Source of the DNA: Rhodoferax lithotrophicus
Lineage (GTDB): Bacteria > Pseudomonadota > Gammaproteobacteria > Burkholderiales > Burkholderiaceae_C
Direction of reading: 5' to 3'
Assembly (NCBI RefSeq): GCF_019973615.1
Contig: NZ_AP024238.1
Span: 1,550,001-1,614,000 of the forward strand
Length of the DNA: 64,000 nt
Positions 1 through 11,394 of the stretch are shown here, one piece after another. Numbering within the stretch: position 1 is the stretch's first letter; every line of letters begins with the position of its first letter. The translations under genes and the position numbers were made by a program. Under the pieces are notes generated by a model. That model saw only the letters and a program-made list of their open reading frames with translations, did not search any database and was not told the DNA's origin.

Positions 1-894
1 GCAATTGGTCAGGGTAGCCGTAGCCGTCCCAGCGCTCATGGTGTGAGCGTGCAATCAGCCGGGCTACTTCCAGAAAAGCCAGGGGGGTGCCCTGGCTGCG
101 GTAGGCGGAGCGATCTGCATCCTTGACGCGCTGCATGGCCAGCGCAATGGCATCACCACCAATCTTGCAGTGGGTTTGGATGACCTCGAACTCTGCGGCC
201 GTCAGTGGCCCGGGTTTGCGCAGGATGTGGTCGGGAATCCCCACTTTGCCGATGTCATGCAAGGGGGCCGCCCGCACGATCATTTTCAGATGTTCGTCGG
301 AGAGCTGACCCTGGTAATGGGCATGCTGCCGGATCGCCTTGGCCAGCAGTTGCACATAGGACTGGGTGCGAAAAATGTGGCCACCGGTATCGGGGTCACG
401 CGTTTCGGCCAGCGTGGCCAGTGCGTGCAGGCTGGCGTTCTGGATGAGTTCGTTGTCATGCATGCGCCGCGCCACTTCGGATTCCAGAAACGCGTTCTGA
501 TCCTTCAGCCAGTCTTTGGCGAGTTTGTTTTCCAGCTGGATGCGAACCCGCGCCAGCACCACCACGGGTTTGATGGGTTTGGTGATGTAGTCGGCGGCAC
601 CCAGCTCCAGCCCGCGCTCTTCGTCCTCGGCACGGTCTTTGGCAGTGACAAAGATGACCGGAATGTCGCGCGTCAAAGGGTTTTCTTTCAGCCGCGCCAG
701 CAGCTGGTAGCCGTCCATGACCGGCATCATCACGTCCAGCAGAATCAGGTCGGGGATGGGGGCTGTGGCTGCAGCGTGTAAGGCGCGTTGCCCGGAATTG
801 GCAATTTTGACGCGGTAGTGAGACTCCAGCAGCTCCCCCAGAATGGCCAGATTCTCGGGTTGATCATCAACCACCAGCACGGTGTGTATCTTGT

Positions 895-898
<4 letters not shown>
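1..898 (-). CDS. Response regulator with HD-GYP phosphodiesterase domain (C-terminus beyond window)
   Basis: Translating the minus strand from the ATG at 898 gives a CheY-like receiver ([10 protein letters not shown] at the N-terminus, phospho-acceptor Asp in [14 protein letters not shown], Lys in [10 protein letters not shown]) followed by an HD-GYP domain ([10 protein letters not shown], later [11 protein letters not shown]). HD-GYP proteins hydrolyse cyclic di-GMP. The reading frame stays open to base 1, so the C-terminal end is missing only because of the window edge. The start overlaps the stop of the upstream hybrid kinase by ATGA, so the two are probably translationally coupled and form a kinase-effector pair. 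Family call is firm; the signal and the output in this cell are unknown. Confidence 0.93.
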
Positions 899-3465
<2,567 letters not shown>

Positions 3466-3473
3466 ACAAGGCT

Positions 3474-4265
3474 TCAGTCGGCGTAAGGTTTCAGGGTTTT
3501 GTCAAAGATTTGCTGATAGCGGCCATCCTGTTTCATTTTGGCCAGTGCCTGGGCCACGCGGGGCACCAGTGCCGCGTGTTTTTTATGCAGGTACATGAAC
3601 ATCTTGGTGTGCACCAGCGGTGGTTCCAGCACCTGTACCTTGAATCCCATGTCGCGCACCTTCACTAGCCCTTGCCAGCGTTCGTACAACGCAATGTCAG
3701 CCCGCTTGGATTTCAACATGCCAAACAGCTGATTGGCATCTCGCACCAGGGTGATTTCCTTGCCCTTGGGTACATTTTGCTCAAAGACTTTCCAGCCAAT
3801 GAGGTAGGTGACGGAATAAGGTTTCAGGCTATCCCAGCTGTCGGTGGTAAAGGGTTCGCCGGTGGTATAGGCCACAAAATCGTTGAAGATCACCTCTTCG
3901 GGTACCCGGATCAGGTTGGGGTATAGTTTTTCGAGTCCGGCCACACGCATGGCCTCGCCATCATCCAAACCTTCGTTGGCATTCAGCAAGCTACGCTCGG
4001 TGGCCGTTGGATAGAGGATGATTTCAGCCTCAATGCCAATGTCACGAAAAACGGCAGTGATCAACTGATCCAGAAAGCCCTGGCGATCCGGTGTGGTGTA
4101 GGGCTTTAACACCCCTGTAGACAACACCAATTTTTCATTCGCCAGCGCGGGTGAATTGAGCAGCACCAGAGTCAACAGTATGGCCCACATCAGTATGTTG
4201 GGGAAAAGCCTTAAGGCCGCAGAACGATGGGGGTGTTCTGTGCGGGCTGTGCTTGGCGTTTTCAT
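3474..4265 (-). CDS. Periplasmic solute-binding protein (SBP_bac_3-like), probable sensor partner
   Basis: The frame is open to 4382, but the ATG at 4265 is preferred: it gives 263 residues with a clear Sec signal peptide (hydrophobic [13 protein letters not shown], cleavage near SPALA-NE) and GGAA just upstream. The mature part resembles family-3 amino-acid-type binding proteins ([23 protein letters not shown] core, terminal [16 protein letters not shown]). No permease or ATPase gene is adjacent; the next gene is the hybrid kinase. It may therefore feed signal to the kinase rather than transport. Ligand unknown. Confidence 0.85.
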   Translation of the reverse strand: MKTPSTARTEHPHRSAALRLFPNILMWAILLTLVLLNSPALANEKLVLSTGVLKPYTTPDRQGFLDQLITAVFRDIGIEAEIILYPTATERSLLNANEGLDDGEAMRVAGLEKLYPNLIRVPEEVIFNDFVAYTTGEPFTTDSWDSLKPYSVTYLIGWKVFEQNVPKGKEITLVRDANQLFGMLKSKRADIALYERWQGLVKVRDMGFKVQVLEPPLVHTKMFMYLHKKHAALVPRVAQALAKMKQDGRYQQIFDKTLKPYAD

Positions 4266-4446
4266 GGAAATTCCAGTTCTTGGATGTCTACGCAGGGAGT
4301 TTATTCCTTGGGTGGGCGTACGTCTATCTGGTTTGTCACAACCCATGGATGGCCATGCTCCAAACTGTTCGTTGCGGCGCACTAAGAGAGCGGCAGGGCA
4401 CAGCAGGCGCGTGGACCGGAGTGGGGTTGGAAATTTATAAGAAACT

Positions 4447-4495
4447 GGCCTCTAGTCATTGATATGACTGCGTAAGTAGCTATGAAAAGTATAGT
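4447..4495. repeat. Comamonadaceae-type ~60-bp repeat, copy R1 (degenerate)
   Basis: Reads GGCCTCTAG, a decayed central palindrome and GTAAGTAGCTATGAAAAG, matching the layout of the other copies (GGCCTCTAGCGCTTATTCAG, then TAAGCGCAAGCAGCTA). It sits in the 269-bp gap between the solute-binding protein and mmuM. Confidence 0.7.
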
Positions 4496-4534
4496 TATTG
4501 AGGCCGGGTTGCTTCAATCTGGTTGCCGGATGAC

Positions 4535-5494
4535 TCAGCGGGCTTTGAATGTCCGGGCCAAGGCGGCAATGTCAGCCGGTCCGGTGCGGCAGCAGCCGCC
4601 AATCAGCCGTGCGCCGCAGGCATACCACGCTTGTGCCTGCTGGGCAAAGTTGTCCGAGTGGCTGCAACCATGCCACTGCTTGTGCGCCGCGTCGTACTGC
4701 TCGCCTGAGTTGGGGTAGACCACCATCGGCTTGGTGGTCGCTTGGCGGGCCTGTGCCACCAGCGAAGGAATGAACTCGGGAGCCGTGCAGTTGATGCCGA
4801 CAGCGACGATTTGCGGCACGCCGTCCAGTTGGGCCACGCAGTTGGCCAATTTTTCGCCCTGGCTGTTGTGTTCACCGTCCCGGCAGGAAAAGCTGACCCA
4901 GGCCGCCATGTGATCAAACTCCGGCAGCAGGCTGGCAATGGCCAGGGCTTCGTCCAGGCAGGGCAGCGTTTCGCAGGCCAACAGGTCCGCGCCGGCGTTG
5001 GCCAGCACCTGCAGACGCGGGCGATGAAAGTCAGCCAGGGCTTGTTGCGACAGGCCGTAGTTGCCGCGGTATTCCGAGCCATCCGCCAGCATGGCGCCGT
5101 AAGGACCGACCGACGCAGCCACCAGCGGTTGGATGCGCCCAACCCGATTGGCAGGGTCGGCCCAAAAGGCATCACGCGCCTGCAGTGCCAGGGTGATGGA
5201 TTTCTGCATCAGCGAGGCGGCCTCTTCACGGCTGTAGCCGCGCCGCTGAAAAGCTTCAAACGTGGCCTGGTAGCTGGCGGTGGTGGCCACATCGGCCCCG
5301 GCGACAAAGTAGTCAAAGTGCACCTGCTGGATGAGGTCGGGCTGCTCGATCAGCAGCTTGGCCGACCACAGCGGGTCGTTCAAATTGGCACCGCGCTTCT
5401 CCAGCTCGGTGGCCAGGGCACCATCCAGGATGAAGACGGGTTGTTGTGACAGGGCTTGCGCGATAGGGTCAAAAAAAGTGGCAGCGTTGGGCAT
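4535..5494 (-). CDS. mmuM: Homocysteine S-methyltransferase (MmuM-like)
   Basis: 319 residues, full length for the family. The N-terminus FILDGALATELEKRG, the ADVATTASYQATFEAF segment, the zinc-site cysteine in GINCTAPEF and the C-terminal pair in GGCCRTGP are diagnostic of betaine/S-methylmethionine-homocysteine methyltransferases. The reaction is methyl transfer from S-methylmethionine (or SAM) to homocysteine, giving methionine. It is the last gene of the operon, 21 bp after a PLP-dependent sulfur-amino-acid enzyme and downstream of an amino-acid ABC importer, which fits scavenging of S-methylmethionine or related compounds. The donor preference is inferred. Confidence 0.92.
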   Translation of the reverse strand: MPNAATFFDPIAQALSQQPVFILDGALATELEKRGANLNDPLWSAKLLIEQPDLIQQVHFDYFVAGADVATTASYQATFEAFQRRGYSREEAASLMQKSITLALQARDAFWADPANRVGRIQPLVAASVGPYGAMLADGSEYRGNYGLSQQALADFHRPRLQVLANAGADLLACETLPCLDEALAIASLLPEFDHMAAWVSFSCRDGEHNSQGEKLANCVAQLDGVPQIVAVGINCTAPEFIPSLVAQARQATTKPMVVYPNSGEQYDAAHKQWHGCSHSDNFAQQAQAWYACGARLIGGCCRTGPADIAALARTFKAR

Positions 5495-5515
5495 GGTATG
5501 AGCGTCGTTAAAAAA

Positions 5516-6742
5516 TCAGAGGGTCAATGCGCGGTCAAGGTCGTCGATCAGGTCTTGCGGGTCTTCCAGCCCAATGGACAGGCGCAAAACACCGTCACCC
5601 GCATAACGGCGGTAGTCTGCCAGTTGGGCGGGGGTGAGGGTAAAGGTGGATTGGAGCAGGTCTTGGGTTTTCAGCAGCACCACCAGGCTGCGCTGGTGGC
5701 CGATGGAAAACGCATAGTCAAACACCGCTGCATCGCGCGCTAGGCGCTGCGCCACCGCCTCAGGATCACGCACCTGGAAGATGATCAACGCCCCCGGCAC
5801 CCGCATTTGCCGCTGTGCCAGCGCATGCTGCGGGTGACTCGCCAGGCCCGGATAAATCACCGTACTGACCGCCGGATGCGCCTGCAAAAAAGCCGCTACT
5901 TTGGCCGCAGAGGCCGACATGGCCTGCATGCGGGGGAACAAGGTGTCGATGCCGCGCATGATCAGCCAGGCGTTTTGCGCCGACAGTGCCGCACCAAAAT
6001 ACACCCCGGCGCGTGAGCGAATCCGCTCCACCAGATCTTTGCGCCCGGCCACGCAGCCACCCAGCGCGTCGCCATGGCCGTTGATGAATTTGGTCAGGGA
6101 ATGCAGCACCAGATCAGCCCCGAGCGCCAGCGGACAGGTGGCCACCGGCGTGGCAAAGGTGGAATCCACTGCCAGCAAGATGCCTCTCGCCCGGGTGATT
6201 TCAGCCAGTGCAGCAAGGTCCGTCAGGCGCAGCAGCGGGTTGCAGGGGGATTCGGCATGGATCAGCCGCGTGTTGGGGCGGATGGCTGCTGCCACATCGT
6301 CCAGGTACGACAGGTTCACGGTGGACACTTCGATGCCGTAATCAGGCAACAACTTGCACGCCAGCTCGTGCACCCCGGCATAACACACGTCGCTGATGAT
6401 CAGGTGATCACCCGCTTTGAGAAACGTGAAAAACATCGCGTTGGCGGCGGCCGTGCCACTGGCCGTGGCAAATGCATCATCCGCGCCCTCCAGGGCCGCC
6501 ATGCGCAGCTCCAGTTGTCGCACCGTTGGATTGGTCCAGCCTGCGTACAAAAACGGCAAGGCGGTCAGATCAGCCACACCATCTGCCGAAAAAGCGCCAT
6601 CACCGGGGGCGAACGCATGATTGACCGACATGGCGATGTTGGGCGCAATGGCCTGGGTCACCGGGTCGTGCATCAGCCCACCCTTCAAGGCCAGCGTGGC
6701 GGCTTGAAGTGGGCGTGTTGGCTTGGGGTTGACCTGGGGCAT
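5516..6742 (-). CDS. Cys/Met-metabolism PLP-dependent enzyme (gamma-lyase / trans-sulfuration family)
   Basis: About 408 residues. The family landmarks are present: YAGWTNPTVRQLELRMAALEG, ATASGTAAANA, AESPCNPLLRLTDL, DSTFATP and the PLP-lysine segment SLTKFINGHGDALGG. Members are cystathionine gamma-synthases or lyases, O-acyl-homoserine sulfhydrylases and methionine gamma-lyases; the sequence alone does not separate them safely. I chose the ATG at 6742 over the TTG one codon upstream. It stands between the ABC importer and mmuM in one operon, so a role in breaking down or interconverting imported methionine-type compounds is likely. Confidence 0.9.
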   Translation of the reverse strand: MPQVNPKPTRPLQAATLALKGGLMHDPVTQAIAPNIAMSVNHAFAPGDGAFSADGVADLTALPFLYAGWTNPTVRQLELRMAALEGADDAFATASGTAAANAMFFTFLKAGDHLIISDVCYAGVHELACKLLPDYGIEVSTVNLSYLDDVAAAIRPNTRLIHAESPCNPLLRLTDLAALAEITRARGILLAVDSTFATPVATCPLALGADLVLHSLTKFINGHGDALGGCVAGRKDLVERIRSRAGVYFGAALSAQNAWLIMRGIDTLFPRMQAMSASAAKVAAFLQAHPAVSTVIYPGLASHPQHALAQRQMRVPGALIIFQVRDPEAVAQRLARDAAVFDYAFSIGHQRSLVVLLKTQDLLQSTFTLTPAQLADYRRYAGDGVLRLSIGLEDPQDLIDDLDRALTL

Positions 6743-6861
6743 CAATGGCGCTCAAAAAAGAAGCGGCCATCGTACCGGCGGGTTGTGGTGGCTGGCGGCG
6801 AAATTGCATCGTCGATTGCGGCCAAACCGCAAGCTCCTATCCATCTGCAAAGCCAGGCAGC

Positions 6862-7560
6862 TTAACGGCGCAAGTAGCGGTTGTTGTGGTGTTCCGCCAG
6901 GCGCACGGCCAGCGAGATGATCAAGGTGATCATGGCGTAAATGGCCCCGGCAATGATCAGCGCATCGGTGGTGTAGGACACCGCCGACAGCCGACGCGCC
7001 ACCCCGGTCAGATCCAGCACCGTGATGGTGCTGACCAGGGCGGTGGCTTTGAGCTGGGCAATCATCTCGTTGCCCAACACCGGCGTGGCAATACTCAACG
7101 CACGCGGCAGGATGATGTAGCGATAGCGCTCGAACGTGGTCAGGCCATAGGCGGTGGCTGCCTCTTTCTCACCCGCAGGCACGGCCAGGATGCCCGCACG
7201 AATATCTTCGGCCATGTAGGCGGTCAGATTCAGCGCCAGCACCGTCACCCCGCAATAAAAGGAGTCATTGAGCACCAGCCAGGCGGGCGAGTTTCTGACC
7301 CACTCGAACTGACTCAAGCCATAGTAAAAAATGAAAATTTGCACCAGCAACGGCGTGCCGCGAAAGATGGCAGAGTACGCGCTGGCGAAACGGGACACCC
7401 CCCGGTGGGTCGATGTCCGTGCTACTGCCAGCGGCACGGACAACATGAATCCAATCACACTGGAGCCCAGCAGCAGCTCCAGGGTCAACAGCAGCCCATC
7501 CAGAATGTCCGGCCCTTTTTCAGCCAGCAGGGCCATGTAATCATTGAGCAGCGACATCAT
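6862..7560 (-). CDS. Polar amino-acid ABC transporter permease (HisM-like)
   Basis: 232 residues with about five membrane helices and the EAA cytoplasmic loop (PAGEKEAATAYGLTTFERYRY), which docks on the ATPase. The FRGTPLLVQIFIFYYG segment is typical of His/Glu/Gln-type permeases. Its ATG at 7560 shares a base with the TGA of the preceding permease gene, so the two are translationally coupled. It pairs with the HisQ-like subunit to form the membrane channel. Substrate is not determined by sequence; sulfur amino acids are suggested by the operon. Confidence 0.93.
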   Translation of the reverse strand: MMSLLNDYMALLAEKGPDILDGLLLTLELLLGSSVIGFMLSVPLAVARTSTHRGVSRFASAYSAIFRGTPLLVQIFIFYYGLSQFEWVRNSPAWLVLNDSFYCGVTVLALNLTAYMAEDIRAGILAVPAGEKEAATAYGLTTFERYRYIILPRALSIATPVLGNEMIAQLKATALVSTITVLDLTGVARRLSAVSYTTDALIIAGAIYAMITLIISLAVRLAEHHNNRYLRR

Positions 7561-8240
7561 CACGCCTTGGGTTGGTGGTAGCCACGGTTGGCTTTCTTTT
7601 CAAGATGAGCAAACACCGGGTTGGACAGGCTCAGGAACAAGAAATAAATGCCTGCCACCGCCATGAAAAACACAAACGGCTGCTTGCTGTACTGGGCCGC
7701 CATGCCGGCCTTTTTCAACAGGTCTTCCAGCCCCACCACCGACACCAGCGAGGTGTCTTTCAACAGCGATTGCCACATGTTGCTCAGGCTGGGCAAGGAG
7801 ATGCGCCAGGCCTGGGGCAACTGAACATAGAAAAACATTTGGGTTCGTGTCAGGCCATAGGCCTTGGCCGCCTCAATCTGCCCGTGGGGCACGGCGACAA
7901 ATCCGCCGCGAAACACCTCGGAGGCATAGGCCGCGAACACGATGGAGAGTGCAAACACCCCCCCGGCAAAAGGGCTGATCTCAAATGCCGCATCAAACTG
8001 GTTGTTGATCAGATTGGACAGTCCAAAATAACAAATCAGAATGATCAAAAACTCAGGAATGCCGCGCAACAGGCTGGTGAAGTGCGACACCGTCCAGCGC
8101 AGATACACGTTGCTGGAGAGTTTGCAGGCCGCAAACGCCAACCCCAACAGCAAACCAAAAAACAGCGAGGTAAACGCCAGCTGCAACGTGACCGCAGCCC
8201 CCAGCAGAAGCTGCCCAAAATAGCTAAAAAGAATTTCCAT
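7560..8240 (-). CDS. Polar amino-acid ABC transporter permease (HisQ-like)
   Basis: Inner-membrane permease of about 226 residues. It carries the LLRGIPEFLIILICYFG motif and the EAA loop (VPHGQIEAAKAYGLTRTQMFFY). The ATG at 8240 is preferred over a TTG two codons upstream. It follows the solute-binding protein by 28 bp and is coupled to the second permease by a TGATG junction. It is expected to heterodimerise with that permease and bind the adjacent ATPase. Confidence 0.93.
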   Translation of the reverse strand: MEILFSYFGQLLLGAAVTLQLAFTSLFFGLLLGLAFAACKLSSNVYLRWTVSHFTSLLRGIPEFLIILICYFGLSNLINNQFDAAFEISPFAGGVFALSIVFAAYASEVFRGGFVAVPHGQIEAAKAYGLTRTQMFFYVQLPQAWRISLPSLSNMWQSLLKDTSLVSVVGLEDLLKKAGMAAQYSKQPFVFFMAVAGIYFLFLSLSNPVFAHLEKKANRGYHQPKA

Positions 8241-8268
8241 GTGCAAAAGCTGGGGGCTGATCTCTCAA

Positions 8269-9057
8269 TTACTTGGCGGCGTTCGGCGCAATCGTGAACG
8301 GGAACACTTTCTTGTTTTCTGCGGCAAAGGTGCCGTCGGTCAATACGGTTTTGATGGCTTTGTTGAAGCTGGCCTTCAGCGGGTCACCCTTGCGGATGGC
8401 GATGCCCGTGCCTTCGCCAAAGATCGCGTTGTCAACCAGTGGTTTGCCCGCATAGTCAAAACCCTTGCTCTTGCCGGTTTTGACGATCCAGTCGTACGCC
8501 ACGGTGGTGTCTGCCAGCACCGCATTCACACGGCCTGATTCCAGATCCAGCCAGGCTTGATCCATCGACTGGTAGATCTTCATGTCAATACCGGACTTGG
8601 ATTTTGGCAAGCGGGTGTTCATGTAGGACTCATGGGTGGTGCCGCTTTGCACACCGACGACTTTCCCTTTCAGGGTGGCCGGGTTTTCGGTGATGCCAGC
8701 GCCCACTTTGGTCACGTACTGAACCGGAGCCAGGGTGAACAGGTCGGTGAAGTCCACCACTTTTTTGCGCTCGTCGGTGATCGACATCTGGGCCAGCACG
8801 GCATCAATCTTCTTGGCTTTCAAGGCAGGGATCAGCGCGTCGAAATCCATGGTCACGTATTCGCACTTGACCTTCATGATCTTGCACATGGCGTTGCCGA
8901 GTTCAATTTCCATGCCTTGCAGCTTGCCGCTGGCATCCTTGTACTCAAAGGGTGCGTAATCGGTGATGGTGCCGATCTTGACGGTGGGCTCTGCGTAAGC
9001 ATTGAAAGCCAACAACAGGCTGGCGGCGGCGATGGATTTGAGAAGAGAACGTTTCAT
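8269..9057 (-). CDS. Amino-acid ABC transporter periplasmic binding protein
   Basis: I start at the ATG 9057, preceded by AGGAAA, which gives 262 residues; the frame is open further upstream but the start there would lie inside the ATPase gene. The N-terminus MKRSLLKSIAAASLLLAFNA with AYA-EP is a good Sec signal peptide. The mature protein has the family-3 signature (ITDYAPFEYKDASGKLQGME) and DFDALIPALKAKKIDAVLAQ. It captures the substrate for the two permeases encoded next. The usual family-3 ligands are polar, basic or sulfur amino acids. Confidence 0.93.
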   Translation of the reverse strand: MKRSLLKSIAAASLLLAFNAYAEPTVKIGTITDYAPFEYKDASGKLQGMEIELGNAMCKIMKVKCEYVTMDFDALIPALKAKKIDAVLAQMSITDERKKVVDFTDLFTLAPVQYVTKVGAGITENPATLKGKVVGVQSGTTHESYMNTRLPKSKSGIDMKIYQSMDQAWLDLESGRVNAVLADTTVAYDWIVKTGKSKGFDYAGKPLVDNAIFGEGTGIAIRKGDPLKASFNKAIKTVLTDGTFAAENKKVFPFTIAPNAAK

Positions 9058-9079
9058 TTTTTTCCTATAAAAAAGCCCA

Positions 9080-9877
9080 CTACTTGGGGGACACACTTGA
9101 CAAAAATTTCTGGAACCGGGCCGAGCGCTGGCTGGTGAACAGCTCGTCTGGCGGGCCTTCTTCTTCCACCTTGCCTTGGTGAAAAAACACCACCTTGCTG
9201 GCCACTTCGCGGGCAAAGCCCATTTCATGGGTCACCACCAGCATGGTGCGGCCTTCTTCGGCCAGGGCACGCATCACTTTGAGCACCTCGGTGACTAGTT
9301 CCGGGTCCAGTGCCGAGGTCGGCTCGTCAAACAGCATCACATCGGGCTCCACCGCCAGCGCACGGGCAATGGCCACACGCTGCTGCTGGCCACCCGACAA
9401 CTGGTTGGGGTAGTAGTGCTGTTTTTCAGCCAAACCGACCTTTTCCAGGTAGGCAATGGCTTGCAGTTCGGCATCACGCTTGTCGATGCCCATCACCTTG
9501 ACCGGCACAAACATCACGTTTTGCAACACCGTCATGTGTGCCCACAGGTTGAATTGCTGGAACACCATGGCCAGCTGACGGCGGATGCGGATGATTTGCT
9601 CGGGGTCTTCAGGTTTGAGGATGCCGTCCTTGCCCAGGCTCATCTTGATCAGCTCGCCGTTGACAAACACACGCCCGGCGTTGGGTGTTTCCAGCAAATT
9701 GATGCAGCGTAGAAAGGTGCTTTTTCCGGAGCCGCTGCTGCCCAGAATGGCGATCACGTCATGGTTTTTGGCCGTCAGACTGATGCCTTTGAGCACCTCG
9801 GTTTGCCCAAAGGACTTGTGCAGGTCTTCAACGACCAGCACCTCTTTGGCATGGCGGCGGGGTTCGGTACTACTCAC
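9080..9877 (-). CDS. Amino-acid ABC transporter ATP-binding protein (HisP/GlnQ-like)
   Basis: 265 residues. Walker A is GSSGSGKST, the Q-loop lies in [14 protein letters not shown], the signature is [15 protein letters not shown], Walker B is [14 protein letters not shown] and the switch His lies in [13 protein letters not shown]. The inserted stretch [18 protein letters not shown] is typical of the HisP/AotP subgroup. First gene of the operon running to mmuM, and divergent from an Lrp/AsnC gene that is its likely regulator. Confidence 0.95.
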   Translation of the reverse strand: MSSTEPRRHAKEVLVVEDLHKSFGQTEVLKGISLTAKNHDVIAILGSSGSGKSTFLRCINLLETPNAGRVFVNGELIKMSLGKDGILKPEDPEQIIRIRRQLAMVFQQFNLWAHMTVLQNVMFVPVKVMGIDKRDAELQAIAYLEKVGLAEKQHYYPNQLSGGQQQRVAIARALAVEPDVMLFDEPTSALDPELVTEVLKVMRALAEEGRTMLVVTHEMGFAREVASKVVFFHQGKVEEEGPPDELFTSQRSARFQKFLSSVSPK

Positions 9878-10039
9878 TTAAGCATCTTTCTTTCACAAGG
9901 GACTGCCAGAGGGCAACGACAAATTCATTTGGGTTCAATTGAGGGGTAGGAAGTGTATCGGCAGATGATGTCGCGCCAACATGCAAAAACCATACCTTAT
10001 GCCCAAACATCAGTTGACATCGCTCCCTAAAATCACCGC
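9878..10039. promoter_or_regulatory. Divergent promoter region between ABC operon and Lrp-type regulator
   Basis: A 162-bp gap between two divergent starts. It is the only space for promoters of the six-gene minus-strand operon and of the plus-strand regulator. It is AT-richer than its neighbours, for example GAAAGATGCTTAAGTG next to the ATPase start. I see no unambiguous -35/-10 pair. Regulation by the adjacent Lrp-type protein is inferred from the divergent layout. Confidence 0.5.
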
Positions 10040-10504
10040 ATGGACGCATCCCTTGACACGTTTGACCGCAAAATTCTGGCGCTGGTACAGCTGGACTGCC
10101 ACCTCAATGCAGAGGTGATTGCCGAGCGAGTCGGCTTGTCGGCCTCTGCGGTGCAGCGCCGCTTGCGCCGCATGCGCAGCGAGAAGATCATCACAGCGGA
10201 GGTGGCTGTTGTTGACCAACAAACAGTGGGGCCGTTGATGACCTTTATCGCCGGTCTGGAGATTCGGGACAACTACGATGCCTTGCCACGCATCCGTCTT
10301 TGGGCCGCAGACCACCCTGAAATCCAGCAAATCTATTACGTCACCGGCCATGTGGATGTGATGATGATCATCACCGCGCCAAGCGTGAAAGCTTACGACA
10401 TGATCATCGCCCGCATGATGGCCGAGAACCCGCACATCACCCGCATCACCACCAATGTGGTGCTGGACACCATCAAGCTGGGCTTGTTCGTTCCTGTGGA
10501 ATAA
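10040..10504 (+). CDS. Lrp/AsnC-family transcriptional regulator
   Basis: 154 residues. An N-terminal winged helix (LDTFDRKILALVQLDCHLNA then ERVGLSASAVQRRLRRM) is followed by a RAM/AsnC ligand-binding domain (VDVMMIITAPSVKAYD, then TTNVVLDTIKLG). These proteins bind amino acids and usually control linked transport or catabolic genes, often divergent ones. Here the divergent unit is the amino-acid importer with sulfur-amino-acid enzymes. The effector is unknown; methionine or a derivative is a reasonable guess only. Confidence 0.95.
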   Translation: MDASLDTFDRKILALVQLDCHLNAEVIAERVGLSASAVQRRLRRMRSEKIITAEVAVVDQQTVGPLMTFIAGLEIRDNYDALPRIRLWAADHPEIQQIYYVTGHVDVMMIITAPSVKAYDMIIARMMAENPHITRITTNVVLDTIKLGLFVPVE

Positions 10505-10545
10505 GTGGCCATGGTGACACGCCTGAACGGGCAGAAATCACTCGA

Positions 10546-11277
10546 CTACCGCCGCAGCATGGCGAAGGCCTCAAACTCCCAACTGCGCATGGCCAGCAGC
10601 AGGGTGTAGCCCTCGCGGTCTTTCTCGGCGAGTTTCTGGTCGGCCAGGTGTTGCTGGGCAAAGTCCTGCGCCACGCGCTGCATGCGCTCCATGAACGACG
10701 GGGCCAGGCTGCGGCTGACCGAGCCATGCACCAGCAGCAAGCCTTCACCCATGCCGTTGAAACCGCCCGAGAAGTAGTCCAGCAGCGCGTTGTCGCGAAA
10801 GTAGTTCATCACCGGGCCATGCGGCCGCCAGCGAAAGGCTTTGGCCAGCTTGAGCCGGTAACGGTTCAAGGGCCGCAGCTCAATGATGCCAATGCGATCA
10901 AGCTGCACCAGGTAGCCGGTGCATTCGGCCTCGGTCAGGCGGTAGGCGCTTGTGATTTGCTCCAGCGTCCACTGGCTCAGCACACAAATCGCCACCAGCA
11001 GCAGTTTTTTATCTGCCACCACGGCGCTTTCCTGCTCCTGGCTGAGCTGCGCCAGCAGCGGCTGCGCGTCGGCCACGCGGCGGGCCAGGTCGGCAAAGTC
11101 AAGTTTCAGGGCGCGGCAGATGGCATCAATGCGTGACAGCGGCATGTCGCCCTTGGCCAGCATACGTTTGACGCTGCTCTCGGCCATGTTCAGGCTTTGC
11201 GCCAGGTCGGCATAGGTCATGCGGGCGGCTTTGAGTTCTTTTTTCAGGGCGGTCACAAGGTCGGCGGTGGTACTCAT
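10546..11277 (-). CDS. Helix-turn-helix (XRE-like) transcriptional regulator
   Basis: 243 residues. The N-terminal Cro/CI-type HTH (MTYADLAQSLNMAESSVKRM then SRIDAICRALKLDFADLA) is followed by about 170 residues with no domain I can name, partly winged-helix-like (TEAECTGYLVQLDRIGIIEL). It is convergent with the Lrp gene and divergent from the CREST-type membrane gene, which it may regulate. Target and ligand are unknown. Confidence 0.85.
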   Translation of the reverse strand: MSTTADLVTALKKELKAARMTYADLAQSLNMAESSVKRMLAKGDMPLSRIDAICRALKLDFADLARRVADAQPLLAQLSQEQESAVVADKKLLLVAICVLSQWTLEQITSAYRLTEAECTGYLVQLDRIGIIELRPLNRYRLKLAKAFRWRPHGPVMNYFRDNALLDYFSGGFNGMGEGLLLVHGSVSRSLAPSFMERMQRVAQDFAQQHLADQKLAEKDREGYTLLLAMRSWEFEAFAMLRR

Positions 11278-11394
11278 GGGTATTGTCTGGTGATACTTTG
11301 CGGATTCATTATCTATACAGGTTCAGATATTTGCCAAATTTTTATCGTGACGTTTGCACACTGCAGGTGTTTTTAACCCACCGGAGTGTTTGTC

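Noticed and set aside
123..781. Plus-strand open frames over the first kilobase
   Set aside because: They are antisense to a clear receiver/HD-GYP gene that runs off the window start; codon usage and motifs support only the minus strand.
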